The notes beneath the pieces were generated by a model. It searched no databases. It was not told the origin of the DNA and saw only the letters and a program-made list of their open reading frames with translations. Positions 8,723-17,607 of a DNA stretch of 58,865 bases are shown here, piece by piece. The DNA is taken from assembly GCA_964354265.1 (NCBI GenBank), contig CAYGYY010000001.1, forward strand, positions 1 through 58,865. The letters run 5' to 3'. A program made the translations under genes and the position numbers. The number at the start of each line of letters is the position of its first letter. Position 1 is the first letter of the stretch. This stretch comes from Fen731 sp964354265 (GTDB taxonomy: Bacteria > Actinomycetota > Humimicrobiia > Humimicrobiales > Humimicrobiaceae).

Positions 8723-9637
8723 TCAACTTTTCATCAAGTCCAGGTAGATTTCTTCAAGGCTCGCTTTTATTTCATTGAAATAAATTATCTCTGCTCCGTT
8801 ATCAATAAGTTTTCTTATTATCACAGGATTGTTTTTTTCAGGGTTCCCGGTTGAGAAAAGTATGCGGTCCTGGATTCTTTCCATTTCCGTTATCTCATCA
8901 AATCCAGCCATAAGTTCTGCAAAATCTTGTACATTACTGCTTCCAAAAAGGATTTCTGTTTTCCTGCCTTTCTTGTTTTTCTGGAGTTCCTCCAAAGTGG
9001 ATATTTTTATTATCCTGTTCTTGATTATGCATACTACATCAGAAAGATTGGATGCCTCCTCAAGATTGTGGGTGCATAAAAACACTGTTGTTTTTTCATT
9101 TTTGAGTTTTTCAATAAAAGACCTGACCATAAAAGCGCTCTCGGGATCCAGGGCTGCAGTAGGTTCATCAAGAAAAAGCAACTTTGGTTCATGGATAAGA
9201 GCACGCGCAAGGGCAAGTTTTTGCTTCATGCCTTTTGAAAATGTGCTTACCAGATCATAGCGCCTTTCCCACAATTCAAACATTTTTAGAAATCTTTCTA
9301 TGTTCTGTTTCCGTTTTTTTTCTTCAATGCCGTAAAATCCTGAAAAATAATCAAGGTTTGCATAAGCTGAGATCTTTTCGTACATACCAGGTGTCTCGGT
9401 GAGTATGCCAATTATCGACCTGATATATTCACCGTCTTTTGCAGGGGTTTTCCCGTTAACAAATATAGTGCCCTCTGTAGGTTTTATAAGGGTTGCAAGC
9501 ATCCTGATAGTGGTTGTTTTCCCGGCGCCATTTGGTCCAAGAAAGCCAAATATCTGTCCTGAGCTTACTTCAAAAGAAACACTATCCACTGCTGTTATAT
9601 TGCCGAATCTTTTTGTGAGATTTTCAACCTTGATCAT
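8723..9637 (-). CDS. ABC transporter ATP-binding protein
   Basis: 304-residue ATPase of the ABC-2 exporter family. Walker A is GPNGAGKTT (about 34-42), the signature is FSKGMKQKLALAR, Walker B is LLFLDEPTAALDPE and the switch His lies in CTHNLEEA. The FSKGMKQK form in place of LSGGQ is normal for the DrrA/NatA branch. The C-terminal 80 residues form the usual accessory domain. A TTGACA on this strand just upstream may be the -35 element, but its -10 is weak. It works with the permease encoded at 7858-8646. Confidence 0.85.
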   Translation of the reverse strand: MIKVENLTKRFGNITAVDSVSFEVSSGQIFGFLGPNGAGKTTTIRMLATLIKPTEGTIFVNGKTPAKDGEYIRSIIGILTETPGMYEKISAYANLDYFSGFYGIEEKKRKQNIERFLKMFELWERRYDLVSTFSKGMKQKLALARALIHEPKLLFLDEPTAALDPESAFMVRSFIEKLKNEKTTVFLCTHNLEEASNLSDVVCIIKNRIIKISTLEELQKNKKGRKTEILFGSSNVQDFAELMAGFDEITEMERIQDRILFSTGNPEKNNPVIIRKLIDNGAEIIYFNEIKASLEEIYLDLMKS

Positions 9638-9680
9638 GAAGAAAAGAATGAATTATTTTTTTTTAAATGTCAATTAATTA

Positions 9681-9693
9681 TATAATAACACCA
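9681..9693 (+). promoter_or_regulatory. -10 element suggesting a leaderless pabA transcript
   Basis: TATAAT at 9681-9686 ends six bases before the pabA ATG (9693), so transcription would start at or next to the A of the start codon. No Shine-Dalgarno sequence is present. The -35 region is poor. Confidence 0.4.
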
Positions 9694-10292
9694 TGCAAAA
9701 GAAGGAAAAAGCCGATAAGCGGAAAATAGATATACTTATGATTGATAATTATGATTCATTCACTTTCAACCTGGTGCAGTATCTTGGCATTCTTGGTGAA
9801 AACATCAAAGTCCGGAGGAATGACAGGATAAGTATAGATGGCATTGAAGCCATGTCCTGTGAGCAGATAGTGATATCACCTGGCCCGGGAAGACCGGAAA
9901 ATGCAGGGAATTCATGCCAGGTGATAAAAAGCTTCTACAGGTATACCCCAATACTTGGAGTCTGTCTTGGGCATCAGTGCATTGGCGAGGTCTTTGGAGC
10001 TAAGATAATTAATTCCGGAATCGTATTTCATGGGAAGACTTCCATGATTTATCATGACGGAAAGACTATTTTCAGCGGTGTAGAAAATCCTTTTGAGGCT
10101 GCAAGATATCATTCACTTATCATAGATCAGGAAAGCCTGCCTAATTGTTTTGAAATTTCAGCATGGACTGCAGATGGAATAATAATGGGTATAAGACATA
10201 AGGAATACAGGCTCGAAGGAGTACAGTTTCATCCTGAATCATTTCTTACAAGTTGCGGATTGCAAATACTCAGGAATTTTATAGGAAAATAA
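9693..10292 (+). CDS. pabA: Aminodeoxychorismate synthase glutamine amidotransferase component
   Basis: Class I glutamine amidotransferase of 199 residues. It supplies ammonia for conversion of chorismate to 4-amino-4-deoxychorismate. The catalytic triad is visible: Cys91 in GVCLGHQ, and His180 and Glu182 in GVQFHPES. DNYDSFTFNLVQYL near residue 19 is the TrpG/PabA signature. Because pabB and pabC follow directly, the folate role is most likely; amphibolic use with anthranilate synthase is possible but no trp genes are nearby. The ten residues before the conserved core are lysine-rich, and an internal ATG at 9738 is an alternative start. Confidence 0.9.
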   Translation: MQKKEKADKRKIDILMIDNYDSFTFNLVQYLGILGENIKVRRNDRISIDGIEAMSCEQIVISPGPGRPENAGNSCQVIKSFYRYTPILGVCLGHQCIGEVFGAKIINSGIVFHGKTSMIYHDGKTIFSGVENPFEAARYHSLIIDQESLPNCFEISAWTADGIIMGIRHKEYRLEGVQFHPESFLTSCGLQILRNFIGK

Positions 10293-10294
10293 AT

Positions 10295-11887
10295 ATGAAA
10301 ACAGTAATAACTGCCATACCTTTAAAGCTTGATAAGCCTGCCCAGGATATATTTTATGGCTTAAGCATCTCAAAAAAACACGACTTCATATGTTTTCTTG
10401 ACAGCAGCCTTGTCCCGAATAAATACTCCAATTTTTCTTATCTTGCATGGGAACCTGATTTTGCAGTAAGAAGCTGGGGCAGTAAAAACGAATTTTTAAA
10501 TTTGAAGCCTGGCTATTTAACTGAAGTTCTTAATGGCAGGAATAAAACTTTAAAAGCTGACTATGATAACCCGCTGGCTTTTTTGCGTAAAATACTTAAT
10601 GAGAATCAGGCTGAAAAAACAGAAAAATATTTTATCGAACAAACTGGTTCCTGTAATAATGGACAATATAAAATAAGCAGGCAAAAAAATAAAAAAAATC
10701 CCGCTTATCCTGATTTTACGGGAGGGTTTATTGGTTATTTTTCCTATGACCTGAAAAATTTTATTGAATCACTGCCTTCAAACGCTGTAAAAGATGTTGA
10801 ATTACCGGTTTTTTACCTTGTTTTTTATTCAAGATTAATTGCGTTTAACCATAAAACTAATACATGGCTGTTTATCAAGTCTTACATTACAGAAGATGGC
10901 TTTAATGGAGGCCTGCCTGAAAAAATTGTGAAGGATATAATAAAAGAAAAGAAGCAGGCATACTTATACCTCGATAGTATCCAAAAAAATATAGAACATG
11001 ATTTAAAAAGACATATTGCGCAGAAATACAATAAAAACAAAACCGGTGATCTTAAGCTTTTGTCAAATTTTTCAAAACCTGATTACCTGAGTGCAGTAAT
11101 AAAAGCAAAAAAGCACATTCATAATGGGGATATTTACCAGGTCAATATGACACAGAGGTTTGCCTGCCAGCTTGATGTGGAGCCTGCTGATCTTTATTAT
11201 ATACTCAGGCTCAAGAATCCTGCGCCGTTTTCAGCCTTTTTTGGCTTTCCCGGATTTTCTATTGGAAGCTCATCTCCTGAAAGATTTCTTTACCTTAAAG
11301 GAAGAAAAATACAGACAAGACCTATAAAGGGCACAAGACCAAGGGGTTTAAACCATTTTGAGGACATCGCCAATGCAAAGGAACTATCGGAGAGCGCCAA
11401 AGACAGGGCTGAGTTAAATATGATAGTCGACCTTGAAAGAAATGATTTGGGAAGATTTTGTCAATACGGAACAGTTTCTGTCAATGAGCATGCTGTTATA
11501 GAAAAATATGCCAGGGTTTTACACCTGGTCTCAACTGTATCAGGACAGGTAAGGAAAGGCCATGATATTGTTGACATACTAAAAGCAACTTTTCCCGGCG
11601 GTTCAATAACAGGAGCGCCAAAAATAAGGGCTATGGAAATAATAGACACTCTGGAGCCGGTATCAAGAAATATATATACAGGTTCTCTGGGTTATATCGG
11701 CATTGACGGCACGATGGATTTGAATATTGTAATAAGGACGTTCATTATAAAAGGCAAAGATTTTTATTATAATGTTGGGGGAGGAATAGTAGAAGATTCC
11801 GATCCAGAGAGTGAATACACGGAAACTCTTGATAAGGGTGTTGCTTTAAAAGAGACGCTTGAATTTTTTACAGGCAGCCGGTATTAG
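10295..11887 (+). CDS. pabB: Aminodeoxychorismate synthase component I
   Basis: Chorismate-binding enzyme of about 530 residues that forms 4-amino-4-deoxychorismate with PabA. PIKGTRPRG (about 343-351) carries the lysine diagnostic of PabB; anthranilate synthases have alanine there. SSPERF, DLERNDLGR and FPGGSITGAPK are the other chorismate-family motifs. I chose the ATG two bases after the pabA stop, with AGGA upstream; an upstream in-frame TTG at 10253 lies inside pabA and is less likely. The stretch around residues 100-145 is a lysine/asparagine-rich insertion. Confidence 0.92.
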   Translation: MKTVITAIPLKLDKPAQDIFYGLSISKKHDFICFLDSSLVPNKYSNFSYLAWEPDFAVRSWGSKNEFLNLKPGYLTEVLNGRNKTLKADYDNPLAFLRKILNENQAEKTEKYFIEQTGSCNNGQYKISRQKNKKNPAYPDFTGGFIGYFSYDLKNFIESLPSNAVKDVELPVFYLVFYSRLIAFNHKTNTWLFIKSYITEDGFNGGLPEKIVKDIIKEKKQAYLYLDSIQKNIEHDLKRHIAQKYNKNKTGDLKLLSNFSKPDYLSAVIKAKKHIHNGDIYQVNMTQRFACQLDVEPADLYYILRLKNPAPFSAFFGFPGFSIGSSSPERFLYLKGRKIQTRPIKGTRPRGLNHFEDIANAKELSESAKDRAELNMIVDLERNDLGRFCQYGTVSVNEHAVIEKYARVLHLVSTVSGQVRKGHDIVDILKATFPGGSITGAPKIRAMEIIDTLEPVSRNIYTGSLGYIGIDGTMDLNIVIRTFIIKGKDFYYNVGGGIVEDSDPESEYTETLDKGVALKETLEFFTGSRY

Positions 11888-11919
11888 ATTTTATTGAAAA
11901 ATCATGTAATATTATTGAT

Positions 11920-12816
11920 ATGGCAGAATTTATTTATATAAATGGAAGACATTACCGTTCTTCACATGCTTTGATTTCAGTTAATGATGCAGGTTTTTTG
12001 TATGGAGACGGCTTATATGAAACACTGCGCGGTTATTCCGGTAATTTATTTGCTTTTGATATGCACCTGGAGCGTTTGTTCAGTTCAATGCAGCAGTTGG
12101 GTTATAACCCGGATTTTAACAGGGAAGACATAAAAAATGCGACACACAAGCTTTTATCAGCAAATGGCCTATTGAATGCAGACTCTTACATAAAGATCAT
12201 TGTGACAAGAAATAGTTATGAAAAAAGATTTGCTTTCAGTTATTCAATTAAACCCTGTCTGGTCATAATTGCAAGGACATTGACCCCGTACGCAGCAGAA
12301 TTTTATGAAAATGGCATTGATGTCTTTTCAACCTCAATTAGAAGACCGGCTATGGGCAATGATATGTACAGGCATAAACTTTTAAGTTATTTTGAGAATA
12401 TTTATGCTAAAAATGAAGCATATTCAAATCAGGCCCAGGAAGCTTTTTTTATAACCAGGGACAGAGCCATACTTGAAGGGGCATCTTCAAATATTTTTAT
12501 GGTAAAAGATTCAAAGGTGTTTACAACGCCACTGAGCCAGAATATCCTGCCGGGTATAACAAGAAAAACAGTAATAGATATATGCAGGGATTATAAAATA
12601 GCAATTAGTGAAAAGAGGCTCCACTATTACAATCTGATGGAAGCAGACGAGATTTTTATAACCAGCGCAATCATGGAAATAATGCCTGTCAGGAAAGTGG
12701 ATTCACATAAAATAAGTAATGCAAAGATGCCGGGAACCGTAACTAAGACCATCTCCGATATATATAAAAGTAAAACTTCCTTGCAGGGACTGCTGAAAAA
12801 CTATGAAGTGATTTGA
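11920..12816 (+). CDS. pabC: Aminodeoxychorismate lyase
   Basis: PLP-dependent fold-type IV enzyme of 298 residues that releases pyruvate from aminodeoxychorismate to give p-aminobenzoate. GDGLYETLR (29-37), the Schiff-base lysine Lys153 in RHKLLSY and EGASSNIF are the family motifs. The same fold includes branched-chain and D-amino-acid transaminases; the position directly after pabA-pabB decides for PabC. The operon lacks downstream folate genes such as folP. Confidence 0.85.
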   Translation: MAEFIYINGRHYRSSHALISVNDAGFLYGDGLYETLRGYSGNLFAFDMHLERLFSSMQQLGYNPDFNREDIKNATHKLLSANGLLNADSYIKIIVTRNSYEKRFAFSYSIKPCLVIIARTLTPYAAEFYENGIDVFSTSIRRPAMGNDMYRHKLLSYFENIYAKNEAYSNQAQEAFFITRDRAILEGASSNIFMVKDSKVFTTPLSQNILPGITRKTVIDICRDYKIAISEKRLHYYNLMEADEIFITSAIMEIMPVRKVDSHKISNAKMPGTVTKTISDIYKSKTSLQGLLKNYEVI

Positions 12817-12930
12817 CATCCAATCGGGCAATATGTATATAATATAATATTCATGTTGGCAGCGTTTCAAATTTTTTTATTCAATTTGTAAAAAAGTATT
12901 TTTATATCAATAAAACGGAAAAGAGTTTTA

Positions 12931-13470
12931 ATGCGTAAATTCAATAATATACTTGAAATAATCACTCACAGGAGGAGTATAAGGTCTTATGACCCAAGGG
13001 AAATAGAGCCTGAAAAAATTGAATACATACTTGATGCTTTCAGGAAAGCTCCTTCAGCAAAAAATATTCAACCCTGGAAACTTATCATTGTTAAAGAAAA
13101 GAACAAGAAAATCGATCTTTCCATTGCATGCAATAATCAGCCTTTTATTGCAGAAGCTCCTTTAATAATTGTAGCATGCGCAAATGAAGAAGAAGCTTAT
13201 GGTACAATGGGCGGTTATATGAGCAGCTACCCAGTAGATATTGCTATCGCTCTTGAGCATCTCATGCTGGCAGCGACTGAAACGGGTCTTGGAACATGCT
13301 GGATAGGCGCCTTTAAGGAAAATCTGGTCAAAGGCATCATGGGAGTACCGGATAATATAAGGGTAGTAGCACTTACTCCCATTGGATATCCAGGACCAAA
13401 TGCTGAAACTCCAAAGCGAGGCAGAAAATCCATTTCTGAAGTGGTCTGCTATGAAAAATATGCTGATTAA
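12931..13470 (+). CDS. Nitroreductase family flavoprotein
   Basis: 179-residue FMN-dependent oxidoreductase of the nitroreductase superfamily. THRRSIRSYD near the N-terminus binds FMN phosphate, APSAKNIQPW is the second FMN motif and GLGTCWIGAF a third. It is at the short end of the family and probably a homodimer. The natural substrate cannot be inferred; relatives reduce quinones, nitro compounds or flavins. It stands alone between pabC and the CCA enzyme. AACGGAAAAG before the ATG is a weak ribosome-binding site. Confidence 0.85.
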   Translation: MRKFNNILEIITHRRSIRSYDPREIEPEKIEYILDAFRKAPSAKNIQPWKLIIVKEKNKKIDLSIACNNQPFIAEAPLIIVACANEEEAYGTMGGYMSSYPVDIAIALEHLMLAATETGLGTCWIGAFKENLVKGIMGVPDNIRVVALTPIGYPGPNAETPKRGRKSISEVVCYEKYAD

Positions 13471-13565
13471 TTTAAATTATCCATCCAGTATGATTTCCTG
13501 GTTTTTTACGTAACGTTTTTGCATTTTTTTATCATTAATTAATAAATAACTTTTTCGATTCTGAA

Positions 13566-16193
13566 ATGGAAGTAATTGCTACCCATGTAAGTTCAGACTT
13601 TGACTCTTTTGCAGGTATGATAGCTGCAAAAAAGATATATCCAGAAGCAGTTATATTACTGCCAAGTTCCATAAATTCAAATGTAAGAAAATTCATTGCA
13701 CTTCATGAAGATGGTCTTCCTGTTTTAAAAGAACCCGGCGATGTGGACCTTAAAGCAATTAAGAAGATAATAATGGTTGATACAAAAATACCTTCAAGGC
13801 TCGGGTTCTTAAAAGAAATAATTGATTCAAAAAAAGTAGGGGTAATAATATTTGACCATCACCAGAAATCCAGTGAGGATATTGAGTATGGAGCGGATTT
13901 TACAAGGAATTTCGGCGCCACAACTTCAATACTTGTAGATATTATAAAAAAAAGAAAGATAGGCATAACCCCGCTGGAAGCAACACTTTTTTCCCTGGGT
14001 ATTTATGAAGATACCGGTTCATTTACATTTCCCGGTACAACATATAAAGATTTTGAGGCTGCAGCTTTCCTTAAAAAACAAGGTGCTAACCATTTTGTGA
14101 TTTCTAAATTTTTAAATCTATCGCTGACTGCTGAACAGCACAGGCTTTTAGAAAAGCTTATATCAAACTTGAAAAAATTAAAAATATATGAGACCGAAGT
14201 CATATTTTCAAGCGCAGAGACCGAGCGTTTTATAGAAGGCCTTTCAGTGCTTACAAGGAAACTTGGCCAAATAGAGGATGTCGATATAGTTTTTTGCTGG
14301 GTAAAGATGAAAGATAAGATATACGTTGTAGGACGCAGCGAAGATAACAGGATGGATGTTTCAAAAGTGCTGGAATCAATAGGAGGAGGAGGGCACTCAC
14401 AAGCATCTTCCGCAGTTATAAGAGACATGGACTTTGAAGAGATTGAAAAAAAGGTGATGTCTGCGCTTCACAGAAACATATTAAAACCTGTGCTTGCAAA
14501 GGATATAATGTCTTATCCGATAAGGACCGTCGGCGAGGACGAAAGCATTGCAAAAGTAAGCGAGCTGCTGAAAAAATATGGCCATACCGGTATCCCTATA
14601 GTTGACCATGAAAATAACCTTGCCGGAATAATAACAAGGAAAGATATTGACAAAGCCATAAAACACGGGCTTTCCCATGCGCCAGTTAAAGGTTTTAAAT
14701 CCCACGGAATAGTAACAACCGGTCCTTCTTCTACAATTGATGAGATACAGCGGCTCATGATTGAAAACGGGATAGGCAGGATTCCTATTGTCTCAAAAGG
14801 TGAAGTGGTGGGAATAGTCACAAGGAAGGATGTGCTGAGGTTTTTGCACGGGAGGGATTACCTGAAATATCCCGAAAAATATAAACCTGGTTTTGATTAT
14901 AATTTTTCTGCTGCTGAGATAAAAGACAGGTTGTACAGCCTTTTCCCTGAAAGGATAACACAAATTCTTGAGACTGTTTCAGCTATTGCAAAAGAATTGA
15001 AAATGAAAGCTTTTCTGGTCGGAGGGGTTGTCCGGGATTTATTGCTGGGTATTCCGAATCTTGATATAGATATAGTAATAGAGGGCGATGGCATATTTTT
15101 TGCAAAAAGGCTCTCCGAAATGCTTGGCGCAAAGCTGGACTCGCATGAAAAATTTAAGACTGCAGTGGTTGTTCTTGATAATGGTCAGCATATCGATATA
15201 GCGTCTTCGCGCATAGAATATTATGAAAAACCGGCGGCCCTGCCGAATGTGGAGCCAGGAAGCATCAGGCAGGATCTTGCTAGAAGGGATTTTACAATCA
15301 ATACGCTTGCGCTTTCTCTTGGAAGGAGAAATTTTGGCGAAATAATGGATTTTTTTGGAGGCAGGAAAGACCTTGCGCAAAAACGCATAAAAATCCTTCA
15401 TAAACTCAGCTTCATTGAAGACCCTACGCGGATTTTTCGCGCAGTCAGGTTTGAACAGCGCCTTGGCTTTAAAATGGATAGCTATACGGAGAAACTCGCA
15501 ATGTCGACAATCGAGATGAATATAGTATCTGAACTGATTGGGATAAGAATAAGGGATGAGCTTATATCAATTATGCAGGAAAACAGCCCATGGGTTACAT
15601 TAAGAAGGCTCTATGATCTTAAAGCATTAAAAAAAATTGGTATCGATGCAGATATTAACGAGAATTTTATAAAACTTATAAAAAAAGCGCTTGATAAGTT
15701 TGAAAATCTTTCTGCTTATCTTGAGGAAGAGTGTGAAGTATGGAGACTCATTATCATACTTCTGCTCGCAGGTAAAAAACCTGAAATCGTAGAAAAATGG
15801 TGCCTTGATATGAAAATAAAAAATAAAGATATGCTGGTTATACGGGATTCTATAGCAAGTCTGGAACAATTAAAAAAAGAGCTTGACCATAGGGTTGTAA
15901 GAAACTCATATCTTTACAGAATTTTAAAGAATACTCCTGGGGAGCTTAAAATACTGCTCAGCACATTAAGCAAAAACCATTATGATAACATATTAAGATA
16001 TTTGACAAGGTTAGTGCATATAAAGCTTGAAATAACTGGAAATGACCTTAAGTCGATGCGCTTTAAGCCTTCCAGGGGATATAAATTAGTCTTTGACATG
16101 ATACTGGATAAAAAGCTTGATGGATGCATCAAAAAAAGGGAAGAGGAGTTCGAAATGGCAAAGCAGCTACTTTCAGAATTTGAAAGAATTTAA
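13566..16193 (+). CDS. DHH-CBS-CBS-tRNA nucleotidyltransferase fusion (CCA/A-adding enzyme)
   Basis: 875-residue multidomain protein. Residues 1 to about 300 form a DHH/DHHA1 phosphoesterase unit with HVSSDFDSF, VDTK, FDHH and GGGGHSQASS (about 275). Two CBS domains follow (about 305-435, cores AKDIMSYPIRTV and SHGIVTTGPSS). From about 475 comes a class II nucleotidyltransferase with GGVVRDLLLG, the catalytic DID of LDIDIVIEGDG, RRDFTINTLAL and the C-terminal RNA-binding helices. It adds the tRNA 3' end (all of CCA or only A). The same architecture is known in some thermophiles and Deltaproteobacteria. CBS domains may sense adenine nucleotides. No clear Shine-Dalgarno sequence precedes the ATG. 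Confidence 0.88.
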   Translation: MEVIATHVSSDFDSFAGMIAAKKIYPEAVILLPSSINSNVRKFIALHEDGLPVLKEPGDVDLKAIKKIIMVDTKIPSRLGFLKEIIDSKKVGVIIFDHHQKSSEDIEYGADFTRNFGATTSILVDIIKKRKIGITPLEATLFSLGIYEDTGSFTFPGTTYKDFEAAAFLKKQGANHFVISKFLNLSLTAEQHRLLEKLISNLKKLKIYETEVIFSSAETERFIEGLSVLTRKLGQIEDVDIVFCWVKMKDKIYVVGRSEDNRMDVSKVLESIGGGGHSQASSAVIRDMDFEEIEKKVMSALHRNILKPVLAKDIMSYPIRTVGEDESIAKVSELLKKYGHTGIPIVDHENNLAGIITRKDIDKAIKHGLSHAPVKGFKSHGIVTTGPSSTIDEIQRLMIENGIGRIPIVSKGEVVGIVTRKDVLRFLHGRDYLKYPEKYKPGFDYNFSAAEIKDRLYSLFPERITQILETVSAIAKELKMKAFLVGGVVRDLLLGIPNLDIDIVIEGDGIFFAKRLSEMLGAKLDSHEKFKTAVVVLDNGQHIDIASSRIEYYEKPAALPNVEPGSIRQDLARRDFTINTLALSLGRRNFGEIMDFFGGRKDLAQKRIKILHKLSFIEDPTRIFRAVRFEQRLGFKMDSYTEKLAMSTIEMNIVSELIGIRIRDELISIMQENSPWVTLRRLYDLKALKKIGIDADINENFIKLIKKALDKFENLSAYLEEECEVWRLIIILLLAGKKPEIVEKWCLDMKIKNKDMLVIRDSIASLEQLKKELDHRVVRNSYLYRILKNTPGELKILLSTLSKNHYDNILRYLTRLVHIKLEITGNDLKSMRFKPSRGYKLVFDMILDKKLDGCIKKREEEFEMAKQLLSEFERI

Positions 16194-16209
16194 AATCAGT
16201 ATTGAATTA

Positions 16210-16238
16210 TTGCATAATATTTAATATTATTGTATAAT
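16210..16238 (+). promoter_or_regulatory. argJ promoter
   Basis: TTGCAT (16210-16215) and TATAAT (16233-16238) are separated by 17 bases. The gene starts at 16311, giving a leader of roughly 65 bases. Confidence 0.6.
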
Positions 16239-16244
16239 ATACAA
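16230..16244. promoter_or_regulatory. Palindrome overlapping the argJ -10 element (possible operator)
   Basis: TTGTATAATATACAA is a perfect odd-length palindrome apart from its centre and covers the TATAAT. A repressor bound here would block argJ. It resembles an ARG box (TGNAT/ATNCA half sites), but the half-site spacing is one base short, so ArgR is only a candidate. Confidence 0.4.
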
Positions 16245-16310
16245 AACTTTATAAAGAATAATAAAAAACCCCGGAATTGACAACCCCGGCATTTATAATT
16301 AAGGCAGGAT

Positions 16311-17567
16311 ATGCAGGGAAATATGAAACAAGTAATACAGAAGGAAGCATCTGGAATAATACATGTCGAAAAAGGTACGATAACTTCAGTGCCTGGAGTT
16401 TTTACTTCATCATGCCACTGCGGAATCAGGAAAATTAAAGAGGATTTTAGCGTTATATTTGTTCCTGGGCATACTGTATGCAGTGGGGTTTTTACCACAA
16501 ATAAATTTTCTGCTGCTCCTGTAATAGTCTCAAAACAGCAATTGGCAAAAAATAGGAATATAAATGCCATCATTATAAACAGCGGCATAGCAAATGCATG
16601 TACAGGCAACCAGGGCATTAAAAATGCAAAAGCAACTCTCTGTCTTGCAGCCCAATACCTGAAAATACCCTGGGAGAATGTACTTGTTTCCTCTACTGGA
16701 AGAATAGGCAGGCAATTGCCTCTTGATAAGATTGAGAGAGGCCTTGAATACTGCAGCAGGCATTTAAGCCATGAAGGCGGGCATAACACTGCAAAGGCGA
16801 TTTTAACTATAGATAGACATCCAAAAGAGCATGCCTTGCAGTTTACGCATGAAGGCGCAGAGATTTTTTTGGGTGGGATCGCAAAGGGTTCAGTTATGGT
16901 GGAACCAAATATGGCTACAACCCTTTCATTTATAACGACAAATGCAAAAATCGACCATAAGCTTCTTGACGAGTTGCTTTTTGAATGCGTGGACCTGACT
17001 TTCAACTGCATATCAACTGATGGCTGCCAGAGTACAAATGATATGGCGCTGATTATTGCAAATGGGGAAAGCGGTATTGAGGTCACTAAGGAAAATAAAA
17101 GGCTCTATAATACTTTCAAGCAGGGGCTTTTCATGATGCTTGAGAGCCTTTCTATAAAAGTAGTTGAAGATGGCGAAGGCGCAACAAAGGTTATAGAAAT
17201 AAGAATAACTGGTGCAAAGGATAAAAATGAAGCAAGGGGGATTGGAAAAAAAGTAGCTAATTCAATACTATTCAAAGCTGCAATGTATGGCGAAGACATT
17301 AATTGGGGAAGGATAGCAGCAGCTATCGGCTCTTTTGAAAATAATATAGATACTGACAGCATTGATATTTCCTGCGGTGATGTCTGTGTGATGAAATCCG
17401 GAATGTCGGTGGAATTTGACGAGGAACATGCAAACAGGCTTTTAAAGGAAAGGCAAATAAGCTTTAACATAATAGTTGGTAATGGGGAGGGCTCTGCAAG
17501 AATATTGACAAATGATATAACCTATGAATACATAAAGCTCAATGCTTTCTATAAAAAGCAGCAGTAG
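16311..17567 (+). CDS. argJ: Glutamate N-acetyltransferase (ornithine acetyltransferase family)
   Basis: 418-residue ArgJ. It transfers the acetyl group from N-acetylornithine to glutamate (cyclic arginine pathway) and in bifunctional forms also uses acetyl-CoA. The precursor self-cleaves at the Ala-Thr bond in EPNMATTLSF (about Ala202/Thr203), Thr becoming the nucleophile of the beta chain. VSSTGRIG, the oxyanion-related CSTDGCQSTND region (ISTDGCQSTND) and NWGRIAAAIG are conserved. KGSVMVEP replaces the usual KGSGMI. No other arginine genes are adjacent. An ATG four codons downstream (MKQVIQ) is an alternative start. Confidence 0.92.
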   Translation: MQGNMKQVIQKEASGIIHVEKGTITSVPGVFTSSCHCGIRKIKEDFSVIFVPGHTVCSGVFTTNKFSAAPVIVSKQQLAKNRNINAIIINSGIANACTGNQGIKNAKATLCLAAQYLKIPWENVLVSSTGRIGRQLPLDKIERGLEYCSRHLSHEGGHNTAKAILTIDRHPKEHALQFTHEGAEIFLGGIAKGSVMVEPNMATTLSFITTNAKIDHKLLDELLFECVDLTFNCISTDGCQSTNDMALIIANGESGIEVTKENKRLYNTFKQGLFMMLESLSIKVVEDGEGATKVIEIRITGAKDKNEARGIGKKVANSILFKAAMYGEDINWGRIAAAIGSFENNIDTDSIDISCGDVCVMKSGMSVEFDEEHANRLLKERQISFNIIVGNGEGSARILTNDITYEYIKLNAFYKKQQ

Positions 17568-17607
17568 ATGTAAATAAATCTACCCGGATAATTAATCCGG
17601 AATGTTT

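Noticed and set aside
16268..16295. CCCCGG repeated twice in the argJ leader, looking like a terminator stem
   Set aside because: The copies are direct, not inverted, repeats, so they cannot form the expected hairpin.
16196..17086. A 296-codon open frame on the minus strand opposite argJ
   Set aside because: It lies entirely antisense to a well-conserved argJ, has no recognisable domain and no ribosome-binding site; it is a shadow frame.
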